From assembly GCA_003161835.1 (NCBI GenBank), contig PMNO01000011.1:4583-10590 (forward strand): 6,008 nucleotides of DNA, in the 5' to 3' direction. A program made the position numbers and the translations under genes. Origin of the DNA: Myxococcales bacterium. Lineage in GTDB: Bacteria; Myxococcota_A; Polyangia; Fen-1088. The notes beneath the pieces were generated by a model. The model was not told the origin of the DNA. It ran no database searches and saw only the letters and a program-made list of their open reading frames with translations. Below are positions 1-6,008 of the stretch, piece by piece. How positions within the stretch are numbered: position 1 is the first letter of the stretch; every line of letters starts with the position of its first letter.

Positions 1-204
1 GACTTCAAGGGAGTCTCCCCCAAGGCCTTCGACGGGCGCGGCAACTACACCCTGGGAATCCGGGAGGACATCATCTTTCCCGAGATCAACTACGATCGCC
101 TCGAAAAGCCGAAGGGCATGAACATTACTTTCACAACGAACGCTCGCAACGACGAGCAGGGTCGCGCACTCCTGCGCCACCTGGGAATGCCGTTTAGGAC
201 CTGA
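1..204 (+). CDS. rplE: 50S ribosomal protein L5, C-terminal part (5' end outside window)
   Basis: The last 67 codons of L5 are present; the gene enters from the left edge in frame 1 and ends at TGA 202-204. L5 binds 5S rRNA in the central protuberance of the large subunit and contacts the P-site tRNA. The fragment starts in the conserved stretch [20 protein letters not shown] and continues through [12 protein letters not shown], then a near-C-terminal [18 protein letters not shown] block. From memory these line up with the C-terminal third of E. coli L5, including the usual Pro-Phe-Arg near the end. The C-terminus looks complete and of normal length. rpsN starts 2 nt after the stop, so the two are probably translationally coupled. 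Identification is secure; the missing N-terminal part cannot be assessed. Confidence 0.97.
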   Translation, partial: DFKGVSPKAFDGRGNYTLGIREDIIFPEINYDRLEKPKGMNITFTTNARNDEQGRALLRHLGMPFRT

Positions 205-206
205 TC

Positions 207-386
207 ATGGCAAAAACCGTCGATATGCACCGCAAGCCGCCGAAGTGGCAAGTTCGTCATCGCAACCGTTGCAAGCAATGTGGCCGTGCGCGCGCTTTTC
301 TGCGCAAGTTCGAAATGTGCCGTATTTGCTTCCGAATGTACGCCTTGAGAGGCGACATTCCGGGCGTCATCAAATCGAGCTGGTAG
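207..386 (+). CDS. rpsN: 30S ribosomal protein S14, zinc-binding (type Z)
   Basis: A 59-residue protein too short for many ORF callers. S14 sits in the head of the small subunit and is needed for late 30S assembly. It is the short zinc-ribbon form: two Cys-x-x-Cys pairs at Cys22/Cys25 and Cys38/Cys41 would hold one Zn ion, with the conserved [10 protein letters not shown] stretch around the second pair and a C-terminal GVIKSSW. Type-Z proteins are about 61 residues, whereas the zinc-free E. coli form is about 101. The ATG is 2 nt after the rplE stop, and an AGGA at 196-199 inside rplE lies 7 nt upstream of it. The N-terminal region ([20 protein letters not shown]) is basic, as in the family. 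A zinc-free, zinc-responsive paralogue may exist elsewhere in the genome, but nothing here shows it. Confidence 0.96.
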   Translation: MAKTVDMHRKPPKWQVRHRNRCKQCGRARAFLRKFEMCRICFRMYALRGDIPGVIKSSW

Positions 387-390
387 GTGA
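385..390 (+). promoter_or_regulatory. Shine-Dalgarno of rpsH
   Basis: AGGTGA is an exact complement of part of the usual 16S rRNA 3' tail. It lies 6 nt before the rpsH ATG and overlaps the last two bases of the rpsN stop codon. This is one of the better ribosome binding sites in the window and confirms the rpsH start. Confidence 0.7.
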
Positions 391-396
391 GGGAAC

Positions 397-789
397 ATGA
401 CTGACCCGATTGCAGATTTTCTGGCCCGCATCCGGAACGCCATCTTGGCACGGCACGTCGAGGTGATTTCACCCTCGTCCAAGTTGAAGGTGCGCATCGC
501 GAACCTCCTCAAGGATGAGGGATACATCGCCGGCTGCGACGTCCGCGAGACCGAGACGTTCCCCCAGTTGGTGGTCCGGTTGCGCTGGGCTGACCAGCGC
601 ACGAACGCGATCACGGGCCTGCGGCGCCGTTCCCGCCCGGGACAACGCACATACGTCGCCAAGGACGCCATTCCCAAGATCCGTTCGGGCTTGGGGATCG
701 CGATTCTTTCGACGTCCCACGGTCTCATGACCGATCGCGCCGCCCGCAAGGCCGGTGTCGGCGGCGAGCTGCTCTGCGAGGTTTGGTGA
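397..789 (+). CDS. rpsH: 30S ribosomal protein S8
   Basis: S8 (130 residues, the usual length) binds the central domain of 16S rRNA around helix 21 and is a primary assembly protein of the platform. The start [15 protein letters not shown] is typical. The C-terminal RNA-binding part carries the family signature at about residues 99-118 ([20 protein letters not shown]) and ends in GGELLCEVW. The position usually Lys in STSKG is His here. In E. coli S8 represses this operon by binding a mimic of its rRNA site near the start of rplE; that position is outside the window, so this cannot be tested. The gene begins 10 nt after rpsN and its TGA shares one base with the rplF ATG (TGATG), a typical coupling arrangement. 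Confidence 0.97.
   Translation: MTDPIADFLARIRNAILARHVEVISPSSKLKVRIANLLKDEGYIAGCDVRETETFPQLVVRLRWADQRTNAITGLRRRSRPGQRTYVAKDAIPKIRSGLGIAILSTSHGLMTDRAARKAGVGGELLCEVW
778..781 (+). promoter_or_regulatory. Shine-Dalgarno of rplF, deciding the start
   Basis: GAGG lies 7 nt before the ATG at 789, inside the last codons of rpsH. It favours ATG 789 (protein beginning MSRIGRKV, as in the L6 family) over an in-frame TTG at 783 that would add two residues and sit too close to this site. Confidence 0.65.
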
Positions 790-1334
790 TGTCGCGTATC
801 GGACGGAAGGTGCTGGTTCTCCCCAAAGGAGTGTCGCTGTCCCAAAAGCCCGGTAGCGTCGGGGTCAAGGGCCCCAAGGGGGAGCTTCTGCGCGCCATGC
901 CGACGGGGGTCAGCTTGAAGTTGGAAGGCGACAAGTTGACCGTGCAGCGTGCCGATGACTCCCACGAGAATCGGTCGAAGCACGGTCTGATGCGCGCCCA
1001 CCTGGCCAACATGGTCAAGGGTGTGACCGAAGGTTGGACCCGGGAGCTCGAGATCAACGGCGTTGGTTATCGCGCAGAGGTCACGGGCGACGCGGTGACC
1101 ATGGCTCTTGGGTATTCCCATCCGGTGGTCTTCAAGCTGCCCAAGGGCGTGGCGGCAAAGGTGGAGAAGAACAAGCTCACCCTCACTGGCTCCGATCGGG
1201 ATCTGGTGGGTCAGACCGCGGCGAAGGTTCGCGAGTTGCGACCGCCCGAGCCGTACAAAGGCAAGGGGATCAAGTACGTCGAAGAGGTCATCAAACGTAA
1301 GGTCGGTAAAGCTGGCGCGACCAGCAGCGGCTAG
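789..1334 (+). CDS. rplF: 50S ribosomal protein L6
   Basis: L6 (181 residues, usual about 177-180) binds 23S rRNA domain VI near the sarcin-ricin loop at the base of the L7/L12 stalk. It is built of two repeated beta-alpha domains, roughly residues 1-80 and 82-170. The N-terminus is [15 protein letters not shown] and the first domain ends in a [20 protein letters not shown] block. The family signature [12 protein letters not shown] lies at about 152-163, followed by the basic helix [12 protein letters not shown]. The last few residues (ATSSG) are a short lineage-specific tail. The start at 789 is chosen over a TTG at 783 because it gives the standard N-terminus and good Shine-Dalgarno spacing. 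It overlaps the rpsH stop by one base and is followed by a 20-nt gap to rplR. Confidence 0.97.
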   Translation: MSRIGRKVLVLPKGVSLSQKPGSVGVKGPKGELLRAMPTGVSLKLEGDKLTVQRADDSHENRSKHGLMRAHLANMVKGVTEGWTRELEINGVGYRAEVTGDAVTMALGYSHPVVFKLPKGVAAKVEKNKLTLTGSDRDLVGQTAAKVRELRPPEPYKGKGIKYVEEVIKRKVGKAGATSSG

Positions 1335-1354
1335 AGTCGGTCCGGGAGTGAAAT

Positions 1355-1708
1355 ATGCTGAATAAAAAAGAGAGTCGAAAGAAGCGCCACCGGTCGTTGC
1401 GCAAGCGCGTCTCCGGTACCAGTGAACGACCGCGATTGGCGGTCTTTCGCAGCACGCGGCATATCTACGCCCAGGTCATCGACGATTTGGTGCAAAGGAC
1501 GCTCGTCTCGGCCACCGATATAGAGGAGGCTCTGCGTTCGGTGAAGGCTCCCAAGAAGGATCGTGCCAAGCAGGTCGGTGCGGCGGTCGCGAAGAAGTGC
1601 CTGGAAAAGGGCATTGACAAGGTCGTGTTTGACCGCGCCGGGTACAAGTATCATGGGCGCGTCTCCGCGCTCGCCGAAGGGGCCCGCGAGGCGGGCCTGA
1701 AGTTCTAG
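1355..1708 (+). CDS. rplR: 50S ribosomal protein L18
   Basis: L18 (117 residues, normal) works with L5 to attach 5S rRNA to the central protuberance. The basic N-terminal tail (residues 1-25, rich in Lys/Arg) is the part that contacts 5S rRNA. The conserved core follows: [20 protein letters not shown] at about 24-43, a [20 protein letters not shown] segment, and the diagnostic C-terminal [20 protein letters not shown] ending in GLKF. GGAG at 1345-1348 lies 6 nt before the ATG. A 29-nt gap separates it from rpsE. Nothing is unusual about it. Confidence 0.97.
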   Translation: MLNKKESRKKRHRSLRKRVSGTSERPRLAVFRSTRHIYAQVIDDLVQRTLVSATDIEEALRSVKAPKKDRAKQVGAAVAKKCLEKGIDKVVFDRAGYKYHGRVSALAEGAREAGLKF

Positions 1709-1737
1709 TAGACGGTCGGATTTCAGAAGGATCATCG

Positions 1738-2238
1738 ATGGCAATCAACTTCGAAGACGTCGGCGAGCTGGTCGACAACGTTGTATTCATCAATCGCGTC
1801 GCCAAGGTCGTGAAGGGCGGACGTCGATTTTCTTTCTCGGCGCTGGTGGTGGTCGGCGATCAGCGGGGGTATGTGGGGGCCGGGCTCGGTAAGGCCAACG
1901 AAGTTCCCGAAGCTATCCGCAAGGGGACGGAACAAGCCAAGAAGAACCTCTTCCGGATTCCTCTGATCGGCGGAACGATTCCGCACGAAGTTCAAGGCCA
2001 CTTCGGCGCGGGCAGCGTTCTACTGCGTCCGGCCAGCGCTGGTACGGGCGTCATCGCGGGGGGCGCCGCGCGACCGGTTCTGGAGGTCGCCGGCGTTCAG
2101 GACATCCTGACGAAATGCATCGGCACCTCGAATCCCCATAACGTCATCCACGCGACGATCGACGCGCTTCAGCAGTTGCGCAGCGCCGAGGACTTCGCCA
2201 GCATGCGTGGCAAGCGGCTGGACGAGATCCGCGACTAA
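1738..2238 (+). CDS. rpsE: 30S ribosomal protein S5
   Basis: S5 (166 residues, as in E. coli) lies at the back of the small subunit near the mRNA entry channel and affects decoding fidelity. The N-terminal double-stranded RNA-binding domain starts with [19 protein letters not shown]. The S5 signature is at about residues 27-59 ([15 protein letters not shown], then [17 protein letters not shown]). The C-terminal domain has the [20 protein letters not shown] segment at about 96-115 and SNPHNV at 131-136. The glycine-rich loop around residues 20-30, where spectinomycin-resistance changes occur in other bacteria, looks wild type, although I cannot infer a phenotype. AAGG at 1727-1730 precedes the ATG by 7 nt. 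Confidence 0.97.
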   Translation: MAINFEDVGELVDNVVFINRVAKVVKGGRRFSFSALVVVGDQRGYVGAGLGKANEVPEAIRKGTEQAKKNLFRIPLIGGTIPHEVQGHFGAGSVLLRPASAGTGVIAGGAARPVLEVAGVQDILTKCIGTSNPHNVIHATIDALQQLRSAEDFASMRGKRLDEIRD

Positions 2239-2247
2239 CCGTTTTCC

Positions 2248-2252
2248 GGAGG
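2248..2252 (+). promoter_or_regulatory. Shine-Dalgarno of rpmD
   Basis: GGAGG, 9 nt before the rpmD ATG in the 23-nt rpsE-rpmD gap, is one of the strongest anti-16S matches in the window. Confidence 0.7.
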
Positions 2253-2261
2253 CAGCAAGTC

Positions 2262-2447
2262 ATGGCCAAGAATCTGAAAGTCACGCTGGTACGCAGCGGC
2301 ATCAATCGACCAGAACCTCAAAAACGCACGATTCGAGCGTTGGGGTTGCGGAAGATGTGGAAAAGCAGCGTTCTGCCCGACAACATTTCCGTCCGTGGCA
2401 TGATTCGGTCGGTTTCACACCTGGTCCGGGTCGAAGCGGCCGACTAA
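2262..2447 (+). CDS. rpmD: 50S ribosomal protein L30
   Basis: L30 (61 residues, usual about 58-62) is a small single-domain 23S rRNA-binding protein with a ferredoxin-like beta-alpha-beta fold. The start MAKNLKVTLVRSGI is the expected first strand. The loop and helix KRTIRALGLRKMWKS at about 21-35 and the terminal GMIRSVSHLVRVE at about 46-58 match the family pattern. The gene is preceded by a strong GGAGG. It is followed by a 50-nt gap to rplO, the longest between two ribosomal protein genes in this window except for the 88 nt before rpmJ. Confidence 0.95.
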   Translation: MAKNLKVTLVRSGINRPEPQKRTIRALGLRKMWKSSVLPDNISVRGMIRSVSHLVRVEAAD

Positions 2448-2465
2448 CAAACAATCTCAACATCA

Positions 2466-2479
2466 CGCGCGACGGCGCG
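2466..2479 (+). other. Small GC hairpin in the rpmD-rplO gap
   Basis: A perfect 5-bp stem, CGCGC/GCGCG, closes a 4-nt loop (GACG). It follows a 24-nt stretch with no G on the + strand (2443-2466) and ends 18 nt before the rplO start. No T-run follows, so it is not a standard intrinsic terminator. A role in tuning rplO translation or mRNA processing is only a guess. Confidence 0.35.
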
Positions 2480-2497
2480 ATTCAAGCGAGAACGACA

Positions 2498-2953
2498 ATG
2501 GGAACCACTCTGCACACTCTGAAAGGCCCCAAAGGGGCCACCCGTAATCGGAAGCGCATCGGGCGCGGCCCAGGCTCCGGTACCGGGGAGCAGTCGGGCA
2601 AGGGTGTCAAGGGCCAGAAGGCCCGTACCGGGCACCACGGCGCGCGCCTCGGCTTCGAGGGCGGTCAGATGCCGATGCAGCGCCGCTTTCCCAAGAAGGG
2701 GTTCAAGAATCCCTTCCGGCAGGCACCGTTCGCGGTGAATGTTGCCGATCTGGAAGCGCGTTTCGCCGACGGGGTGGTGGACCTCGCCACGCTTCAGGGC
2801 GCGGGGTTGGTGCCTCGCAGCGAGCGCGCCGTGAAAATTTTGGCGGACGGCGATCTCAAGAAGAAATTTATCGTTCGCGCGGCCGCGTTCTCGGCGGCCG
2901 CGAAGGAGAAAATCGAAAAGGCCGGCGGCGCGGCCGAGGTCGTGACGGTGTAG
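2498..2953 (+). CDS. rplO: 50S ribosomal protein L15
   Basis: L15 (151 residues, usual about 144-150) is a mid-to-late assembly protein of the large subunit with a long basic extension reaching into 23S rRNA. Residues 9-60 are the Gly/Lys/Arg-rich extension ([20 protein letters not shown], then [22 protein letters not shown]). The globular C-terminal domain holds the L15 signature from about residue 113 ([15 protein letters not shown]) to KIEKAGG at about 138-144. The frame stays open 97 codons upstream across rpmD, but the true start is ATG 2498, because the family N-terminus ([14 protein letters not shown]) begins there and the extension is only rpmD read out of frame. The ribosome binding site is poor: GCGAG at 2486-2490, 7 nt upstream. 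secY starts 2 nt after the stop. Confidence 0.96.
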   Translation: MGTTLHTLKGPKGATRNRKRIGRGPGSGTGEQSGKGVKGQKARTGHHGARLGFEGGQMPMQRRFPKKGFKNPFRQAPFAVNVADLEARFADGVVDLATLQGAGLVPRSERAVKILADGDLKKKFIVRAAAFSAAAKEKIEKAGGAAEVVTV

Positions 2954-2955
2954 TC

Positions 2956-4302
<1,347 letters not shown>

Positions 4303-4348
4303 CCGATGCCAGGGTGGCGCGTCAGCGGAGCGAGCGCCCAACCTTCCC

Positions 4349-5029
4349 ATGGGTGAGAAACTCCTTCTCTTTGGGCCGCCCGGCGTCGGCAAAGGTACCC
4401 AGGCCGTTCGACTGTCGGCCGCCTTGCGTGTTCCCCATATTTCGACGGGAGATATCTTGCGCGCCTCACTGCAATCCCACACACCCCTTGGAAATCTGGT
4501 GCGCAGTTACGTCGAGAACGGGAAGTTGGTACCGGACGAAACGATCGTCGACGTCGTTCGCGAACGACTGGCGGAGCGCGACGCCCGGGAGGGTTTCGTC
4601 TTGGATGGCTTCCCACGAACCGTCTCCCAGGCGGCGGCCCTGGCCGATATCCTCCGCGGAACCGCGCTCCAATCGGACGTGCGAGCCGGTGCGATTGTCG
4701 ATTCGGTTGTCGTCCTCGACGCCCCGACCGAGGACCTGGTGCTGCGGCTATCAGGCCGGCGCATCTGCGAGAGCTGTCAGACCAGCTATCACGTCACCGG
4801 TCGTCCGCCCAAGCGGGCCGGAACCTGCGACCGGTGTGGTGGGACGCTCATTCAGCGTACGGACGACGCAGAGGAAACCGTGCGTTTTCGGCAGCAAGAC
4901 TACTTGCAGAAGACCCAGCCCGTTATCGACTACTTCCTCCAGAATGGTTGGCCCGTTCGCGTGGTGGACGCGATCGGGGACATCGACCAGATTTTCGGTC
5001 GGGTCTACGCCGCCATCTTCTGGCGCTGA
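4349..5029 (+). CDS. adk: Adenylate kinase with zinc-type LID domain
   Basis: Adenylate kinase catalyses ATP + AMP = 2 ADP in the cytoplasm. At 226 residues it is slightly longer than the E. coli enzyme (214). The P-loop GPPGVGKGT is at 9-17, the AMP-binding segment STGDILRAS at 32-40 (Arg38), and VLDGFPRT with Asp86 and Arg90 at 84-91. Arg137/Arg138 precede the LID. The LID carries four cysteines (140, 143, 160, 163) in CESC and CDRC pairs, the zinc-binding form of the long bacterial type. TDDAEETVR (171-179) supplies catalytic-site residues. A few extra residues lie at about 104-117 compared with E. coli. ATG 4349 is the only start in frame after the secY stop, yet its nearest Shine-Dalgarno-like GGAG (4327-4330) is 18 nt away, so initiation may be inefficient or structure-dependent. 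adk beside secY and map is the usual arrangement. Confidence 0.97.
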   Translation: MGEKLLLFGPPGVGKGTQAVRLSAALRVPHISTGDILRASLQSHTPLGNLVRSYVENGKLVPDETIVDVVRERLAERDAREGFVLDGFPRTVSQAAALADILRGTALQSDVRAGAIVDSVVVLDAPTEDLVLRLSGRRICESCQTSYHVTGRPPKRAGTCDRCGGTLIQRTDDAEETVRFRQQDYLQKTQPVIDYFLQNGWPVRVVDAIGDIDQIFGRVYAAIFWR

Positions 5030-5031
5030 GG
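5028..5031 (+). promoter_or_regulatory. Possible Shine-Dalgarno of map
   Basis: GAGG overlaps the adk TGA and lies 11 nt before the map ATG at 5043. The spacing is slightly long. It supports the short, family-standard Map N-terminus over the much longer open frame that runs upstream through adk. Confidence 0.5.
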
Positions 5032-5042
5032 TACGAGCGAAC

Positions 5043-5795
5043 ATGGGAATTCAACTCAAGAACGCGTCGCAGATCGCCAAGTTGCGGGAGGCCAACCTCG
5101 TCGTGGCGGACGTGCTGGACATCCTGGAAGGCGTCGCCAAGCCGGGCCTAACGACATGGGAGTTGAACGAGATCGCCGCCCACCGCTTGAAGCAACTCAA
5201 AGCGGAATCCGCGTTTCTCGGCTACCACGACTACCCCGCCGTTTTGTGCACCTCCGTCAATCAGGTCGTGGTCCACGGGATTCCCCGCAAAGACGTGGTT
5301 CTGAAAGACGGGGATCTGTTGTCGATCGACTTTGGCGCTTTCAAGGATGGGTGGTGCGGAGATTCGGCCCGCACCTTGCCCATGGGAAAGGTATCGCCCG
5401 CCGCCCAGGCGCTGGTTGACGCGACGCGAGAGTCCCTGGAGCGGGCAATCGCGGCTTGTGTGGTGGGCAATCGACTGGGGGACATTGGAAGCGCCGTCCA
5501 ATCGCACGTGGAGCCCCTGGGCTATTCGGTCGTCCAACAGTTCGTGGGCCATGGCATCGGTAGGCGGATGCACGAGGAACCCAACGTCCCAAATTTTGGA
5601 GTCAAGGGGCGCGGACTGCGCCTTTCGGAGGGGTTGGTTGTGGCCATTGAGCCCATGATCAACGCGGGAGGAGCGGAGGTCTTTGTGGAAGAAGACGGCT
5701 GGACGGCCGTTACCAAGGATGGTAGCCTCTCGGCCCATTTTGAGCATTCCGTGGCCATCACAAGAAATGGGCCTTTGGTGCTCTCAAGACCATGA
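5043..5795 (+). CDS. map: Methionine aminopeptidase, type I
   Basis: Map removes the initiator methionine from nascent proteins whose second residue is small; it is a cytosolic, ribosome-associated dinuclear metalloenzyme. The protein is 250 residues with the pita-bread fold and no N-terminal extension (class Ia style, like E. coli). All five metal ligands are visible: Asp96 (IDFG), Asp107 (GDSAR), His170 (GHGIG), Glu203 (AIEPM) and Glu234 (FEHS). The catalytic histidines are also present, His78 (VHGIP) and His177 (MHEEP). Each is offset by one from E. coli numbering. The reading frame is open for another 373 codons upstream, but that part is adk and secY read out of frame. MGIQLKNASQIAKLREAN is the expected N-terminus and gives a 13-nt gap from adk. 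The stop TGA (5793-5795) lies within an ATGA that can also start a small downstream frame. Confidence 0.98.
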   Translation: MGIQLKNASQIAKLREANLVVADVLDILEGVAKPGLTTWELNEIAAHRLKQLKAESAFLGYHDYPAVLCTSVNQVVVHGIPRKDVVLKDGDLLSIDFGAFKDGWCGDSARTLPMGKVSPAAQALVDATRESLERAIAACVVGNRLGDIGSAVQSHVEPLGYSVVQQFVGHGIGRRMHEEPNVPNFGVKGRGLRLSEGLVVAIEPMINAGGAEVFVEEDGWTAVTKDGSLSAHFEHSVAITRNGPLVLSRP

Positions 5796-5887
5796 TGCCG
5801 TGCGGTCACTGCCAAGCTGAACGGCTGCGAGGTTCGGAGTCGTTATTTGAGTTTTCCGAGTTCTGCGAGTTTTGGAGACAGATATGA
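5792..5887 (+). CDS. Candidate 31-codon small ORF bridging map and rpmJ
   Basis: No family is recognised. The frame starts at ATG 5792 (or ATG 5795) and ends at TGA 5885-5887. It overlaps the map stop by ATGA (5792-5795) and the rpmJ start by ATGA (5884-5887), so it fills the gap exactly. The predicted peptide starts [16 protein letters not shown], with a CGHC pair at residues 4-7. It continues with a Glu-Phe-x repeat (EFS, EFC, EFW) and ends RQI. It occupies the place where infA is often found but does not resemble IF-1, which is about 72 residues. There is no good Shine-Dalgarno, so translation would depend on reinitiation after map. Codon choice is less G/C-biased than in its neighbours and includes TTA, AGA and ATA. 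It could be a small protein, a leader that couples rpmJ translation to map, or chance: the ATGA at rpmJ guarantees a stop for any frame arriving in this phase. Confidence 0.3.
   Translation: MMPCGHCQAERLRGSESLFEFSEFCEFWRQI
5849..5875 (+). repeat. Three imperfect 9-nt tandem repeats
   Basis: GAGTTTTCC, GAGTTCTGC and GAGTTTTGG lie end to end. Copies one and three agree at the first seven bases, and copy two differs by one transition within them. The array is T-rich against a GC-rich background and its last bases run into the rpmJ Shine-Dalgarno. In the small frame bridging map and rpmJ each unit encodes Glu-Phe-x. The period of nine keeps any reading frame intact. Confidence 0.6.
5874..5877 (+). 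promoter_or_regulatory. Shine-Dalgarno of rpmJ
   Basis: GGAG lies 6 nt before the rpmJ ATG, at the end of the 9-nt repeat array. With this site rpmJ does not need translational coupling to be expressed. Confidence 0.65.
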
Positions 5888-5997
5888 AGGTCAGAGCGTC
5901 CGTTAAGAAGGTTTGCGAGAAGTGCAAGGTCATCCGACGCCGTGGAGTGCTGCGCGTGATCTGCGAGAACGCCCGTCACAAACAGCGGCAGGGATAG
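5884..5997 (+). CDS. rpmJ: 50S ribosomal protein L36, zinc-ribbon form
   Basis: L36 is a 37-residue protein, the standard length, bound to 23S rRNA near domains II and V of the large subunit. It begins [20 protein letters not shown] and ends [10 protein letters not shown]. The zinc ligands are all present: Cys11, Cys14, Cys27 and His32. The sequence is nearly the bacterial consensus, so the call is firm despite the small size. It follows map after an 88-nt gap without an intervening infA. rpmJ normally closes the spc operon or leads into rpsM; the 11 nt left in the window (5998-6008) end in GGA and may be the beginning of the rpsM ribosome binding site. Confidence 0.97.
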   Translation: MKVRASVKKVCEKCKVIRRRGVLRVICENARHKQRQG

Positions 5998-6008
5998 CGT
6001 CAATCGGA

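Noticed and set aside
783..788. TTG start adding two residues to L6
   Set aside because: ATG 789 gives the conserved MSRIG start and has GAGG at suitable spacing.
871..880. GCCCCAAGGG self-complementary run in rplF
   Set aside because: The stem is only about 4 bp with a 2-nt loop, and it follows from the Lys-Gly-Pro-Lys-Gly codons; not a plausible structure.
90..1121. 343-codon open frame on the minus strand opposite rplE-rplF
   Set aside because: It lies antisense to four certain ribosomal protein genes, has no recognisable domain, and arises from GC-rich codon phase on the opposite strand.
2207..2497. 97-codon N-terminal extension of L15 from an ATG inside rpsE
   Set aside because: The extension is rpsE and rpmD read out of frame; L15 family proteins begin at the ATG at 2498.
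5148..5747. 199-codon open frame on the minus strand opposite map
   Set aside because: It mirrors the map coding sequence, and every conserved map catalytic residue lies on the + strand frame.
5847..5886. Possible promoter before rpmJ (TTGAGT as a -35 box)
   Set aside because: No -10-like hexamer lies 16-18 nt downstream; the only AT-rich hexamer, GATATG, is too far away and includes the start codon.

Overview
This window is the 3' two-thirds of a bacterial spc-type ribosomal protein operon, read entirely on the + strand. In order it holds the end of rplE (L5), then rpsN (S14, zinc type), rpsH (S8), rplF (L6), rplR (L18), rpsE (S5), rpmD (L30), rplO (L15), secY, adk, map and rpmJ (L36). The last 11 bases run towards the next gene, which by conserved order would be rpsM (S13). 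The DNA is GC-rich with strong G/C preference at third codon positions, which leaves many spurious open frames on both strands.

Organism. The gene order secY-adk-map-rpmJ, the short zinc-ribbon S14, the Cys4 zinc LID in adenylate kinase and the recalled style of the SecY and L5 sequences suggest a GC-rich Gram-negative bacterium of the former Deltaproteobacteria, possibly Myxococcota. This is a judgement from remembered family sequences, not a search, and the phylum is uncertain.

Layout. Positions 1-2953 are ribosomal protein genes packed with gaps from -1 to 50 nt. Most starts have a Shine-Dalgarno-like element inside the preceding gene or the short gap. rpsH and rplF share one base (TGATG), and rplE/rpsN and rplO/secY are 2 nt apart. 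Positions 2956-5795 hold the non-ribosomal cargo usual for this operon: the SecY translocon channel, adenylate kinase and methionine aminopeptidase. Positions 5884-5997 are rpmJ. I saw no convincing terminator, promoter, tRNA, mobile element or CRISPR array, and no gene-free stretch longer than 88 nt.

How the genes work together. The ribosomal proteins supply both subunits. SecY exports the membrane and secreted products of those ribosomes. Map removes the initiator methionine from new chains, and Adk maintains adenylate balance. Co-transcription ties translation, export and nascent-chain maturation to one signal.

The least ordinary place is the map-rpmJ junction (5792-5887). infA, commonly found here, is absent. 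The gap is instead spanned exactly by a 31-codon open frame joined to map and to rpmJ by ATGA overlaps at both ends. It carries a Cys-x-x-Cys and a threefold Glu-Phe-x repeat. It is a candidate unannotated small protein or leader peptide, but chance is a serious alternative.
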